Below are positions 42,974 through 52,123 of a stretch of DNA of 64,000 nt, in pieces. Under the pieces are notes generated by a model. The model was not told the origin of the DNA and made no database searches. It worked only from the letters and a program-made list of their open reading frames with translations. The stretch is from Gallionella sp. (GTDB taxonomy: Bacteria; Pseudomonadota; Gammaproteobacteria; Burkholderiales; Gallionellaceae). The stretch spans positions 330,577 through 394,576 of the forward strand of contig JAUXOL010000016.1 of assembly GCA_030682375.1 (NCBI GenBank), given 5' to 3'. A program made the position numbers and the translations under genes. Positions within the stretch are counted from its first letter, which is position 1; every line of letters begins with the position of its first letter.

Positions 42974-45900
42974 CTAGCCGCCCTGCCCCGCCAGATACAG
43001 CGACAAGGCGTCGTTCAACATCATCGCCTCGCGCCGCAGCACGGCTTCCGCATCATTGGCCGCAGTCCAGTCACCCCGCTCCGCGATGCTCTCCAGCCCG
43101 CGCGACAACGCCGCGACCGGCACCGCATTGAAGTAACCGGCCAGGCCGCGCAGGGTGTGCGCGGCGCGCAACAGCGCGGCTCCATCCTGCCCGGCTATCG
43201 CCGCGGATATCTCGGCGAGCTGCGACTCGCAACTCTCCACGAAGGCATGACCTATGCTCTCGACCACATCCGAATCGGCCCCGCCGATCGCAGCCGGATA
43301 ATCAAAGGATGCGGAGGCAACCGCTTGCTCCTCACCGGAAGAACGCGGCTCGATGCGCTGCAGCACGGCACGCAGATCGTCGGCGGCCATGGGCTTGGCA
43401 ACGAAATCGTCCATGCCCGCATCCAGGCAACGCTGCCTGTCAGCTTCCGTCGCGTTCGCGGTCATCGCGACGACAGGAACCGCAATCCCCTGCCCGGCCT
43501 CGCGCTCGCGTATCCGCCGCGTCGCCTCCAGGCCGTCCATTTCCGGCATCAGCATATCCATCAGGATCACGTCGAAATCCTGTTTCCCGCTCAACTCGAA
43601 CGCCTCGCGTCCGGTGTGCGCGACCGTCACCCGGTGGCCCCAGCGATCCAGCAGCGTGATCGCCAGCTTGCGGTTGACCGCATTGTCCTCTGCCAGCAGC
43701 ACATTCAGCCGCACCGTCATTTCCTGCGATGCCGATGCCGCGTCGTCCGCCGACCCGGACAAGGCGGCAGCCCCGACCGGGAACTCGGCCTCGAAACCGA
43801 ACACGCTGCCGCGCCCGATCTCGCTCTCCACTCCCAGCTTGCCGCCCATCGCCGCCACCAACTGGCTGGATATCGCCAGCCCCAGTCCGGTGCCGCCATA
43901 CTGGCGCGTGGTGGAGGCGTCCGCCTGGCTGAACGCCTCGAAGATGTGATCCAGCTTGTCTGCCGGGATGCCTATGCCTTGGTCGGCCACCTCGATGCGC
44001 AAGCGCACATGATCGCCGGAGCCGCCAAGTGCATTGACGCGCAGCGCCACTTCGCCGCGATGGCTGAACTTGATCGCGTTGCCCAGCAGGTTGGTCAACA
44101 CCTGGCGCAAACGACCGGGGTCGCCGACCAACACCTGCGGCACGTCGTCGGCTATGCGACAGACCACAGACACATCCTTCTGCGCGGCGCGTAGCCCGAG
44201 TATCTTCGCGGTGGATTTGAACAGCTCGCGCAGGTCGAACGGCGTCTGCTCCAGTTCCATCCTGCCAGCTTCGATCTTGGAGAAATCCAGAATGTCGTTG
44301 ATGATCACCAGCAACGCGTCGGCGGACGATTTCACCAACCCGAGGTATTCGCGTTGCGCGTCGTCGAGATCGGTGTCCAGCGCCAGTTCGGTCATGCCGA
44401 TGATGCCGTTCATCGGCGTGCGGATCTCGTGGCTCATCACCGCAAGGAATTCTCCCTTGGCAAGGCTGGCGGCCTCTGCCGCCTCCTTGGCGCCGATCAG
44501 CGCCTGTTCGGTCTGCTTCAGGTCGGTCACGTCCTGCACCGTGCCGATCAGCCGCACCAGCCGTCCCTCGACATCGAATTCGCTGCGGGCGCGCTCATGC
44601 ACGTAGCGCACCTCGCCGTCCGGACGGACGATGCGGTGCACGACATCGTGGCTGCCGGTCTGCTCCGCTCGGCGCTCGCTCTCTCGTACCTTGCCGACAT
44701 CGTCAGGATGCACCGCAGAGATGAAGGCATCTACGCTGGGTTTGAAACTCTCCGGATCGTGACCGAAGATGCGGAATATCTCTTCCGACCAGTACAGTTC
44801 GCCGCTCAGCATATCGGCCTCCCAGTTGCCCAGATGCGCCTGCACCTGCGCCTCTTCCAGTCTTGCGCGGCTCTCGGCGAGTGCCTGCTCGGCGCGCTTG
44901 CGCTCGGAAATGTCCTTGAAGTAACCGAAATGACAGGTCGCGCCCTTGTATTGCACGATATTCAGCGATATTTCCACCGGCACACGCTTGCCGTCCTTGA
45001 CGCGGTGCACGCTCTCGATAAACAGATTGTTCACTTTCCGTATCTTTTCGACATGCTGCGGCAACATCTCGTAAGTGAAGCTCGGATCCCAGTCCGGAAT
45101 GCGCCAACTCAGTATTTCCTCGCGCGGCGCGCCGAAATGGCGCACTGCCGCCTCATTGACATAGGCCATGCGGCAATTGTCGTCGTCGTCGATCAGGAAG
45201 AAAGGGTCGCTGCTCTTCTCGATCATCAGCTGGTAAAGCTCGAGGTCTTCCTCGGCGCGCTTGCGTTCGGTGATGTCGGTGCGCACCGAGACATACTGGT
45301 AAGGATTGCCGTTCTCGTCGAGGAAAGGCACGACGGTCGACGCCACCCAATAGTAACTGCCGTCCTTCGCGCGGTTGCGCACCTCGCCGTGCCACACCTT
45401 GCCGCCGGCGACGGTGCGCCACAGCTCGCGGAAGAACCCCTGCGGGTGGTAGCCGGAATTGACGATACGATGGTTCTGCCCCAGCAGTTCCGCCTCACTG
45501 TACTGGCTGGTCTCGATGAAGCGCCGGTTGACGTAGATGATATTGCCCTGCACATCGGTGATGCTGACGATCGCATGCTCGTCCATCGCGATCTTCTGAT
45601 TGCGCAATTCGTTCAATGCCTGTTGCGCCTGTTCCCTGAGCACGCGCATGCGGTAGAACGCGAAGGTCGCATAAGACATCATCGCCAGCGCCGCCGCGAA
45701 CAGCAGAATCAAGTAGAAGTGCGCGCGCTCCTCCTCCTGCCGGTAGAACGCCTCGTAGGCTGCGGCGAAGTCGTCGCCTACGCCGTCGCGGCGACCGGTG
45801 ACGGTCAGGTCGCGCATCAGTTGCGTGGCCTCCGTCTCCAGCCGGGAAACCTGCTGCAGATGGCGCAATACCGGGGTCAGACTTTTCAGCCCGCTCTCCG

Positions 45901-46495
45901 GCATGCCTTCCAGCGCCAGCTGGAAAGCGGAGATGTCGTCGCGCAACCGCGCCAGATCGAGCGAAGAAGCATCGCTGGAAATCCCGACGATGTCCTGATG
46001 CAACCGGCGCAGTTCCGGTCCGACCCGTGCCAGCACCGCGGGCGATGCGCTGTGCAACACCTCATCCATCGCGCCGGGCAGATACAGCAGAGAATTGCGC
46101 AACACCGCGCTGTTCGACTTGAAGCGCTCCAGCATCTCCAGCTCGGTGTTCACGCGCGCCTCCATACGCTCGAACGCCGCCATCACCGTCGGCTCCCCGC
46201 GCAGCGCATCCAGCGCCTCGCTGGCCTTCAATGCGCGCAGCTCTCCGCGCAGTCGGGACGAAACCGCGACCGACTGGTCGTAGTTGTTCAGCAGATGGAA
46301 GTGTTGCTTGAGCACGTATTCGCCCAGCTCCGCATCGGAGCGGATGAGCACCGAAAGATGACCGACGATCTGGTTGTGATAGTGCTGCTCGAACGGCCGC
46401 GACTTGGCGAACATCGCCAGCAGCAACAAGCTGGTCAGCACCCAGCCCAGCAAGCGCTTCCAGTTGAGCGAGAACGGCAGGATCAATGGTTTCAT
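42974..46495 (-). CDS. Hybrid sensor histidine kinase: periplasmic sensor, 3 PAS, HK, receiver, Hpt
   Basis: 1173 residues. Transmembrane helices at about 13-29 and 258-280 flank a ~225-residue helical periplasmic domain (DAHL-like). Three PAS/PAC units follow (about 300-415, 420-540, 545-665), each ending ..DITERKRAE or similar. Then HisKA with MSHEIRTPMNGI, an HATPase domain with GNAIKFSHRG, DQGIGIP and GGTGLGLAI, a receiver with LMDMLMPEMDG, and a C-terminal Hpt domain with AAHTLRGLAGYF. This is a BarA/ArcB-like phosphorelay. It overlaps the cytochrome c peroxidase gene by ATGA, suggesting a redox or peroxide connection. Confidence 0.93.
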   Translation of the reverse strand: MKPLILPFSLNWKRLLGWVLTSLLLLAMFAKSRPFEQHYHNQIVGHLSVLIRSDAELGEYVLKQHFHLLNNYDQSVAVSSRLRGELRALKASEALDALRGEPTVMAAFERMEARVNTELEMLERFKSNSAVLRNSLLYLPGAMDEVLHSASPAVLARVGPELRRLHQDIVGISSDASSLDLARLRDDISAFQLALEGMPESGLKSLTPVLRHLQQVSRLETEATQLMRDLTVTGRRDGVGDDFAAAYEAFYRQEEERAHFYLILLFAAALAMMSYATFAFYRMRVLREQAQQALNELRNQKIAMDEHAIVSITDVQGNIIYVNRRFIETSQYSEAELLGQNHRIVNSGYHPQGFFRELWRTVAGGKVWHGEVRNRAKDGSYYWVASTVVPFLDENGNPYQYVSVRTDITERKRAEEDLELYQLMIEKSSDPFFLIDDDDNCRMAYVNEAAVRHFGAPREEILSWRIPDWDPSFTYEMLPQHVEKIRKVNNLFIESVHRVKDGKRVPVEISLNIVQYKGATCHFGYFKDISERKRAEQALAESRARLEEAQVQAHLGNWEADMLSGELYWSEEIFRIFGHDPESFKPSVDAFISAVHPDDVGKVRESERRAEQTGSHDVVHRIVRPDGEVRYVHERARSEFDVEGRLVRLIGTVQDVTDLKQTEQALIGAKEAAEAASLAKGEFLAVMSHEIRTPMNGIIGMTELALDTDLDDAQREYLGLVKSSADALLVIINDILDFSKIEAGRMELEQTPFDLRELFKSTAKILGLRAAQKDVSVVCRIADDVPQVLVGDPGRLRQVLTNLLGNAIKFSHRGEVALRVNALGGSGDHVRLRIEVADQGIGIPADKLDHIFEAFSQADASTTRQYGGTGLGLAISSQLVAAMGGKLGVESEIGRGSVFGFEAEFPVGAAALSGSADDAASASQEMTVRLNVLLAEDNAVNRKLAITLLDRWGHRVTVAHTGREAFELSGKQDFDVILMDMLMPEMDGLEATRRIREREAGQGIAVPVVAMTANATEADRQRCLDAGMDDFVAKPMAADDLRAVLQRIEPRSSGEEQAVASASFDYPAAIGGADSDVVESIGHAFVESCESQLAEISAAIAGQDGAALLRAAHTLRGLAGYFNAVPVAALSRGLESIAERGDWTAANDAEAVLRREAMMLNDALSLYLAGQGG

Positions 46496-47559
46496 TCCAG
46501 AGACACTCCCCGATATTCGCCTGTCAGCGTGCGCAGGAAGCCCGCGATCAGCCGCTGCCGTTCCTCGCTCAGCGCCACGCCCAACTGATGTTTGGCCATC
46601 AGGCGCACCGCCTCCTCCAGCGTCGCGGCCGAGCCGTCGTGGAAGTAAGGCGCGGTCTGCGCGACATTGCGCAGGCTGGGCACCTTGAACTCGAAGCGCT
46701 GCTCTTTGATGCCGGTGAGGTTGTAGCGACCCAGATCGGCCTTGTTCAAGCCGCCGCGCGCATCGAAGTAATCCTCCATCACGCCCATCTTCTCGTACAG
46801 GTTGCCGCCAACGTTCATCCCCTGATGGCAGGATACGCAGCCGACCTCCTTGAACAACCGGTAGCCGACCTGCTCGTCCTCGCTCAGCGCTTCCTTGTCG
46901 CCGCGCAGGAAGCGGTCGAACCGCGAGTTCGGCGTGAACAGCGAACGCTCGAAGGTGGCGATGGCATCCTTGACGTTGTCGGCGTTGATGCCGTCCGGAT
47001 AGATCGCGGCGAACGCCCTGGGGTAATCGACGTCCTTCTTCAACTTGCCCAACACCTGCGGCCAGTCGCTCGCCATCTCCACCGGGTTGTGGATCGGCCC
47101 CTCGATCTGCTCTTCCAGCGTCTCGGCCCGGCCGTCCCAGAACTGGCGGAAGTTGAAACCGCTGTTGAACACGGTCGGAGCGTTGATCTCGCCCTCGCGT
47201 CCGCCCACGCCGCGCGAATGCGGCACATGATCCGCTCCGCCGTGATCGAGGCCGTGGCAGTTCGCGCAGGACACAGTGTTGTCGGCGGACAAACGGGGAT
47301 CGTGGAACAGCCGCCTGCCGAGCTCAACCCGTTTTTGGTCCAGCTTGATCTCCAGCGGGATCGGCGCGATGGGTTCGCTGCCCGCCTCGGCTGCGTAGGT
47401 TAATGTTACGCTGCTGCGCGGAGCGACCTCGGTGGGCGAGACGAACCAGACGAAGTATGCGGCGCCGGATGCCATCAGCAACAGCATCGCCACCAGCAAG
47501 GGATAATTCCCCTTCAGCCAGCCGTGTATCTTCCCGGCACCGGCCTCAAGCGTCCGCAA
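46492..47559 (-). CDS. Membrane-anchored di-heme cytochrome c peroxidase (CcpA/MauG family)
   Basis: 355 residues with an uncleaved N-terminal anchor (YPLLVAMLLLMASGAAYFVWF, about 19-39) and two heme c sites: SCANCHGLDHGG (about residue 95) and GCVSCHQGMNVGG (about 238). FRQFWDGRAETLEEQ and YFHDGSAATLEEAV are typical of bacterial cytochrome c peroxidases. It reduces hydrogen peroxide in the periplasm with electrons from small c-type cytochromes. The start is TTG 47559 with GAGGGGGG upstream; no ATG exists before the anchor. It overlaps the HD-GYP gene by 14 bp and the histidine kinase gene by 4 bp, so the three are cotranscribed. Confidence 0.9.
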   Translation of the reverse strand: MRTLEAGAGKIHGWLKGNYPLLVAMLLLMASGAAYFVWFVSPTEVAPRSSVTLTYAAEAGSEPIAPIPLEIKLDQKRVELGRRLFHDPRLSADNTVSCANCHGLDHGGADHVPHSRGVGGREGEINAPTVFNSGFNFRQFWDGRAETLEEQIEGPIHNPVEMASDWPQVLGKLKKDVDYPRAFAAIYPDGINADNVKDAIATFERSLFTPNSRFDRFLRGDKEALSEDEQVGYRLFKEVGCVSCHQGMNVGGNLYEKMGVMEDYFDARGGLNKADLGRYNLTGIKEQRFEFKVPSLRNVAQTAPYFHDGSAATLEEAVRLMAKHQLGVALSEERQRLIAGFLRTLTGEYRGVSLE

Positions 47560-48607
47560 GGCCGCCCCCCTCGTCGCGGAAACGGTTGCGTATCTCCACC
47601 GCCTCTTCCCAACTTGTCAGGAATGCCTCGACACAGGCCGGATCGAAATGAGTGCCGGTATTCTCGCGCAAGAAGGCGGCGGCGCGATCCAGCTCCCAGG
47701 CCTTCTTGTACGGGCGCTCGCAGGTCAGCGCGTCGAACACGTCGGCGACCGCGCAGATGCGGCCAGACCACGGGATATCCTCCCCCCTGAGTCCGCTCGG
47801 ATAACCGCTGCCGTCGAACTTCTCATGGTGGGTCAACGCTATCTCCGCACCCATCCGCATGATCTCCGATTCGCTGCCCTTGAGGATGTCGTAACCATGC
47901 TGCGCATGGGTCTTGATGATCGCGAACTCGGCCTCGTCCAGCTTGCCCGGTTTGAGCAGGATATTGTCGGGCACCCCCACCTTGCCGATGTCGTGCATCG
48001 GGGCGGCTTCCAGCAACATTTCCTGCTCTGACTCGGCCCAGCCCAAGCGCGCCGCGATCAGTTTCGAATAATGCGCCATGCGCAATATATGCGCGCCCGT
48101 CTCCGGATCGCGCGATTCCGCCGCCTTGCACAGCCGGAAGATCATCTCGCGCTCGCGCGCCAGAATGCTCGCGGTGGCCTTGCCCACTTCCTCTTCCAGC
48201 CACAGGGCATGATCGCCCAGCCTGCGCTGGCTGCGCCGCAACGCCAGCATGTTGCGCGCCCGCATCGTGAATTCGGTCTTGTCTATCGGCTTGGTCAGGA
48301 AGTCGTTCGCACCGGCTTCCAGTGCGCGATGGCGCACTTCGGTCTGGTCGTTGGCAGTCACCATCAGCAGCGGGATGTCCTCGCATCCCGGTATGGAGCG
48401 AAAGCGACGGATGAACTCGATACCGTCCAGCCCCGGCATCATGTAGTCCACGACGACTAGGTCCGGAACCTGCTCGACACACCAGTCCAAACCCTGTTGC
48501 GGCACGATGAAACTGGTCGCATCGCAATCATCGAGTTTGGCGATCAGGTGCGCGACCAGCGTGACGTTGATCTGCGTGTCGTCCACCACCAGCACATTCA
48601 TTTTCAT
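47546..48607 (-). CDS. Response regulator with HD-GYP c-di-GMP phosphodiesterase domain
   Basis: 353 residues. The receiver domain (1-125) has an acidic pair VVDDT, phosphoacceptor Asp in LVVVDYMMPG (about 53) and conserved Lys in FLTKPIDKTEF. The HD-GYP domain (about 155-345) has HDIGKVGVPDNILLKPG and HHEKFDGSGYPSGLRGEDIP with the diagnostic GYP. Cleavage of c-di-GMP to GMP is likely. Its receiver closely resembles that of the PP2C regulator at 49190-50311. It leads an overlapping operon with a cytochrome c peroxidase and a hybrid histidine kinase, whose Hpt could be its phosphate donor. Confidence 0.94.
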   Translation of the reverse strand: MKMNVLVVDDTQINVTLVAHLIAKLDDCDATSFIVPQQGLDWCVEQVPDLVVVDYMMPGLDGIEFIRRFRSIPGCEDIPLLMVTANDQTEVRHRALEAGANDFLTKPIDKTEFTMRARNMLALRRSQRRLGDHALWLEEEVGKATASILAREREMIFRLCKAAESRDPETGAHILRMAHYSKLIAARLGWAESEQEMLLEAAPMHDIGKVGVPDNILLKPGKLDEAEFAIIKTHAQHGYDILKGSESEIMRMGAEIALTHHEKFDGSGYPSGLRGEDIPWSGRICAVADVFDALTCERPYKKAWELDRAAAFLRENTGTHFDPACVEAFLTSWEEAVEIRNRFRDEGGGLADA

Positions 48608-48818
48608 CTATATCTTTCCGTAACGTTCGTATCGAATCCCGTCTGACCTGCGCCGCCCCGGCCGGACAGCTCGCGACCTTACCGAATACATCCGGATAAG
48701 TAAACCGCCGCATCATGTTCAACACGCTGGCTTTTGCACATCACATTTGCAAGAATGCCCACTGTACAAAAATGGAATACATCCGGGACTATACGTCCCC
48801 TATCTGCCGGAGAATCGC
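48608..48818. other. Divergent promoter region between HD-GYP and STAS genes
   Basis: 211 bp without a gene. TTGCAA near 48748 and TACAAA near 48764 are loose -35 and -10 candidates for the STAS gene. No repeat stands out. Confidence 0.35.
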
Positions 48819-49160
48819 ATGACCATCCATACCCAGCTTCAAGGCGACAAAGCCAGGATAAAAGTTTCAGATCGCTTTGATTCGGGCCTGTATCAGGAAT
48901 TCAAGAGCGCCTATACACCGCTGCTCGACGACAAGGCATTGCAAACCATAGAGATTGACATCAGCCAGGTGAATTATCTGGACAGCGGCGCATTGGGCAT
49001 GCTGGTGCTGCTGAACGAATGCGCGAAGAACGCGAAGAAAACGATACTGCTGATCAGCATTCCGGGCCCGGTTGCGGATGTCCTGAAAATAGCCAATGCC
49101 GATAAGCTATTCGCGATCAACCTGCCTTCCGGCGTGAAACTGGACCTGCACAAGCAATAG
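48819..49160 (+). CDS. STAS domain anti-sigma factor antagonist
   Basis: 113 residues forming one STAS domain: an N-terminal beta strand region (MTIHTQLQGDKARIKVSDRF), then IEIDISQVNYLDSGALGMLVLL with the Ser (DSGALG, about residue 60) that is phosphorylated in SpoIIAA/RsbV-type proteins, then ILLISIPGPVADVLKIANADKLF. CCGGAGAATCGC precedes the ATG at 48819. It converges on the receiver-PP2C gene, a likely partner phosphatase. No anti-sigma kinase is seen in the window. Confidence 0.9.
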   Translation: MTIHTQLQGDKARIKVSDRFDSGLYQEFKSAYTPLLDDKALQTIEIDISQVNYLDSGALGMLVLLNECAKNAKKTILLISIPGPVADVLKIANADKLFAINLPSGVKLDLHKQ

Positions 49161-49189
49161 ACTCGACAGGGCGGCGACGCCGCCCGCCA

Positions 49190-50311
49190 TCATACGGATA
49201 TCTCCACCAGCACCGCGTCGTCGGACAACCCCTGTCCGGCGCAATATGCATCCAGTTCCATCCACACCGTTTCCAGCGCAGACCGCTCGCGATGGATGCG
49301 CACCACCAGTTCCGCCAGCCGCGCTTGTCCGAACAACTCCCCGTCCGGCGACTCTGCCTCGGTGAGTCCGTCCGTATACAGATAAACGCGCGCATCTGAC
49401 GTCATGTCCAGCTCGGCGTGTGGTGCCGAATCGCCTGCCGATTCGACGATGCCCAGCGGAAGCCCGTTGGACTTCACCTGCAGCGGTTCATCCGCCGCAC
49501 TCAGGCACAGCAAGGGCGGCAGGCCGCAATTCCACAGTCGCGCCTGCCTGCGGCCTGGGGACAGTTCCAATGCACCCGCGGCCATGTAGATCTGCGTCGG
49601 CAGCTGACGGGATAGCGTGCGGTTCAATTCCTCGATGATGTAGCCGAGGTCTCGCGCCTCGGCGGTGAGGTGGTAGAAGATCCAGGAGACCAGCGGCGCA
49701 CCGAACGCCGCCGTCAGGCCATGCCCCGAGAAATCGCCGACCAGCACGTGATGCGCCCCGTCTGGACGCCGCGCCGACAGCACCAGATCGCCCGCGGTGC
49801 GCTCCAGCGACTTCTGGATATGCCGCACCCCGAGCGTATCGAACGAGCTGGACGAGCGCATGCGCGTGACGATATCTTCCAGCAGCTCCTTCTCGTCGCT
49901 GAGGATCAGGTTCTGCTCCTCCAGCCTGCGCCGGCTGGCGCGCAAGGCCAGCATATTGCGCATGCGCGCGGAGAATTCGGTCTTGTCGATGGGCTTGGTC
50001 AGAAAGTCGTTCGCGCCCGCCTCCAGCGCCTGATGACGCACTTCGATCTGGTCGTTGGCGGTCACCATCAGCACGGGGATGTCGGCACGGCCGGGAATCT
50101 CGCGGAAGCGGCGCAGGAACTCGATGCCGTCGAGTCCGGGCATCATGTAGTCGAGCAGCACCAGGTCGGGAACATGATCGCCGCACCATGCCAGCGCCGC
50201 GGCCGGATCGGTGTAACCGATGGACTCGCAGTCTTCCAGCTTCGCGATCAGGTGGGACAACAGCGTGACATTGATCAGCGTGTCGTCCACCACCAGCACG
50301 TTCATCTTCAT
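49190..50311 (-). CDS. Response regulator with PP2C/SpoIIE-type phosphatase domain
   Basis: 373 residues. The receiver domain (1-125, VVDDT, LVLLDYMMPGLDG, TKPIDKTEF) is nearly the same as in the HD-GYP regulator at 47546-48607. A linker helix (about 128-155) leads to a PP2C-like phosphatase domain (about 170-372) with TAGDLVLS, VGDFSGHGLTAAF, LYTDGLTEA and SDDAVLVEI. It probably dephosphorylates a STAS protein when its receiver is phosphorylated; the STAS gene at 48819-49160 faces it with 29 bp between the stops. Confidence 0.92.
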   Translation of the reverse strand: MKMNVLVVDDTLINVTLLSHLIAKLEDCESIGYTDPAAALAWCGDHVPDLVLLDYMMPGLDGIEFLRRFREIPGRADIPVLMVTANDQIEVRHQALEAGANDFLTKPIDKTEFSARMRNMLALRASRRRLEEQNLILSDEKELLEDIVTRMRSSSSFDTLGVRHIQKSLERTAGDLVLSARRPDGAHHVLVGDFSGHGLTAAFGAPLVSWIFYHLTAEARDLGYIIEELNRTLSRQLPTQIYMAAGALELSPGRRQARLWNCGLPPLLCLSAADEPLQVKSNGLPLGIVESAGDSAPHAELDMTSDARVYLYTDGLTEAESPDGELFGQARLAELVVRIHRERSALETVWMELDAYCAGQGLSDDAVLVEISV

Positions 50312-50387
50312 TCGCTTCCCTCCGAATCCAATGCGCCGAAAGGCGGTTAACTGTACCGCATCGGCGGCGGCGGATGACTATCGAGCG

Positions 50388-51020
50388 TCAGCTGCGGCGA
50401 TGCCTGATCAGTTCGCGCAGCGCCGGCAGGAAAGAAGCGACGACGATGCCGAGTATGATCAGCGTGAGGTTGTCCTTGACCAGCGGGATGTTGCCGAAAA
50501 AATAGCCGGCGACGGTGAGGCTGCCTATCCACAACACGCTGCCGAACGCGCTGGACAGCACGAACAAACGATAGTGCATCAGGCCGATGCCGGCGACGAA
50601 CGGCGCGAAGGTGCGCACGATGGGCAGAAAGCGCGCCAGCACGATGGTCTTGCCGCCGTGCTTCTCGTAGAAGGCATGCGTCCTGTCGATATGCTCGCGC
50701 TTGATCAGGCCGCCGCTGCGCTTCAGCAGCTTCATGCCGACCAGCCGCCCTATCCAGTAGTTGGTGTTATCGCCCGAAAACGCCGCCAGAATCAGCAACG
50801 GAATCAGCCATTCCAATTGCAACGCGCCCATGCCGCACAGTGCACCGGCGACGAACAGCAGCGAATCGCCCGGCAGGAACGGCGTGACCACCAGACCGGT
50901 CTCGCAGAAGATGATCAGGAACAGGATCGCATACACCCACACGCCGTATTCGGCGGTGAGCTTCAGCAGATGGACGTCCAGATGCAGGACGATGTCGATG
51001 AATGTTGCGAGTATATCCAC
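50388..51020 (-). CDS. DedA family membrane protein
   Basis: About 210 residues from GTG 51020 (MDILATFIDIVLHLDVHL aligns with E. coli DedA-type starts; TTG 51029 is an alternative with worse spacing to GAGG). Landmarks are FCETGLVVTPFLPGDSLLFVAGAL (about residues 37-60), a second re-entrant motif RFLPIVRTFAPFVAGIG, and several transmembrane helices. DedA proteins are linked to lipid carrier flipping across the inner membrane, including undecaprenyl phosphate in some members. No close operon partner is seen. Confidence 0.92.
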   Translation of the reverse strand: MDILATFIDIVLHLDVHLLKLTAEYGVWVYAILFLIIFCETGLVVTPFLPGDSLLFVAGALCGMGALQLEWLIPLLILAAFSGDNTNYWIGRLVGMKLLKRSGGLIKREHIDRTHAFYEKHGGKTIVLARFLPIVRTFAPFVAGIGLMHYRLFVLSSAFGSVLWIGSLTVAGYFFGNIPLVKDNLTLIILGIVVASFLPALRELIRHRRS

Positions 51021-51038
51021 GGGAATCAAGCCTCAATC

Positions 51039-51172
51039 GTAGGTCGGGTTAGCGTAGCGTTAACCAATGACTAGGTTGTCGTTTTTTGACAACCTAGTCA
51101 GATGGCTATGCAAAGCTCCCGACGTATTGCCCATTTATGTCGGGTTACGGCCTGCGGCCTAACCCGACCTAC
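51039..51172. repeat. Inverted-repeat cluster between dedA-like and secF
   Basis: Outer arms GTAGGTCGGGTTAG (51039-51052) and CTAACCCGACCTAC (51159-51172) are perfect 14-bp inverted repeats of the common GTAGGTCGGGTTA-type intergenic repeat. Inside is a perfect 13-bp hairpin TGACTAGGTTGTC / GACAACCTAGTCA (51068-51100, loop GTTTTTT). It may act as a terminator for the secDF transcript. Confidence 0.7.
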
Positions 51173-51180
51173 TTCGAATC

Positions 51181-52113
51181 CTACGGCAGCACTTCTTCCG
51201 CTTCGGTCGGCTCCGGCTTGATGAAGTCCTCGCGCGACACGCCGAACATCATCAACAGCGGGCTGGCAACCAGCACCGACGAATAGATACTGAACAAAAT
51301 GCCGATGGTCAGCGCCATCGCGAAATAATGCAGCGTCTCGCCGCCCATCAGCAGCATCGCGCCGACCATCATCTGCGTCGAGCCGTGGGTGATGATGGTG
51401 CGCGACATCGTGCGGGTGATCGCGTTGTCGATGATCTCGGCCACACCTGCCTTGCGCATGGAGCGGAAGTTCTCGCGGATACGGTCGAACACCACCACCG
51501 ATTCGTTCACCGAATAGCCCAGCACCGCGAGCACCGCGGCCAGCACCGACAGCGAGAACTCCCACTGGAAGAACGCGAAGAAGCCGAGGATGATCACCAC
51601 GTCGTGCAGGTTGGCGATGATCGCCGCGAGGCCGAACTTCCACTCGAAGCGCAACCACAGGTAACCGACGATACCCAAGGACACCAGCAACAGCGCCATC
51701 GCGCCGTTCTCGATCAGGTCCTTGCCGACCTGCGGGCCGACGAATTCGACGCGGCGCATCTCGACAGTCGCGTCCTGTACACGCAGCGATTCCATCACCT
51801 GCTCGGAGAGTTTCGCGCCGGCCAGGTTCTGCTTCAGCGGCACCTGGATCAGCACGTCCTGACTGGAGCCGAAGTTCTGCACCAGCGCGTCCGGCAATCC
51901 CGTCGCGGCCATGCGCTCGCGCACCTTGGCGATGTCCGCCGGTTGGGCGTAATGCACCTCGATTACCGTGCCGCCGGTGAAGTCCACGCCGAAGTTCAAC
52001 CCCTTGGTCGCGAGGAAGAACACCGCCACCAAAAAGGTCACCAGCGAGATTGTGGTGGTGATCTTCCCGTAACTCATGAACGGGATATCGCGTTTGATCT
52101 TGAAGAATTCCAT
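51181..52113 (-). CDS. secF: Protein translocase subunit SecF
   Basis: 310 residues, six transmembrane helices, with GLNFGVDFTGGTVIEV near residue 40 and the C-terminal GYSVNESVVVFDRIRENFR (about 205-223) characteristic of SecF. It works with SecD to drive late steps of Sec export using the proton gradient. The ATG at 52113 has AAAGGAAACGAC upstream; the longer frame is not supported. It lies 10 bp after secD. Confidence 0.96.
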   Translation of the reverse strand: MEFFKIKRDIPFMSYGKITTTISLVTFLVAVFFLATKGLNFGVDFTGGTVIEVHYAQPADIAKVRERMAATGLPDALVQNFGSSQDVLIQVPLKQNLAGAKLSEQVMESLRVQDATVEMRRVEFVGPQVGKDLIENGAMALLLVSLGIVGYLWLRFEWKFGLAAIIANLHDVVIILGFFAFFQWEFSLSVLAAVLAVLGYSVNESVVVFDRIRENFRSMRKAGVAEIIDNAITRTMSRTIITHGSTQMMVGAMLLMGGETLHYFAMALTIGILFSIYSSVLVASPLLMMFGVSREDFIKPEPTEAEEVLP

Positions 52114-52123
52114 GTCGTTTCCT

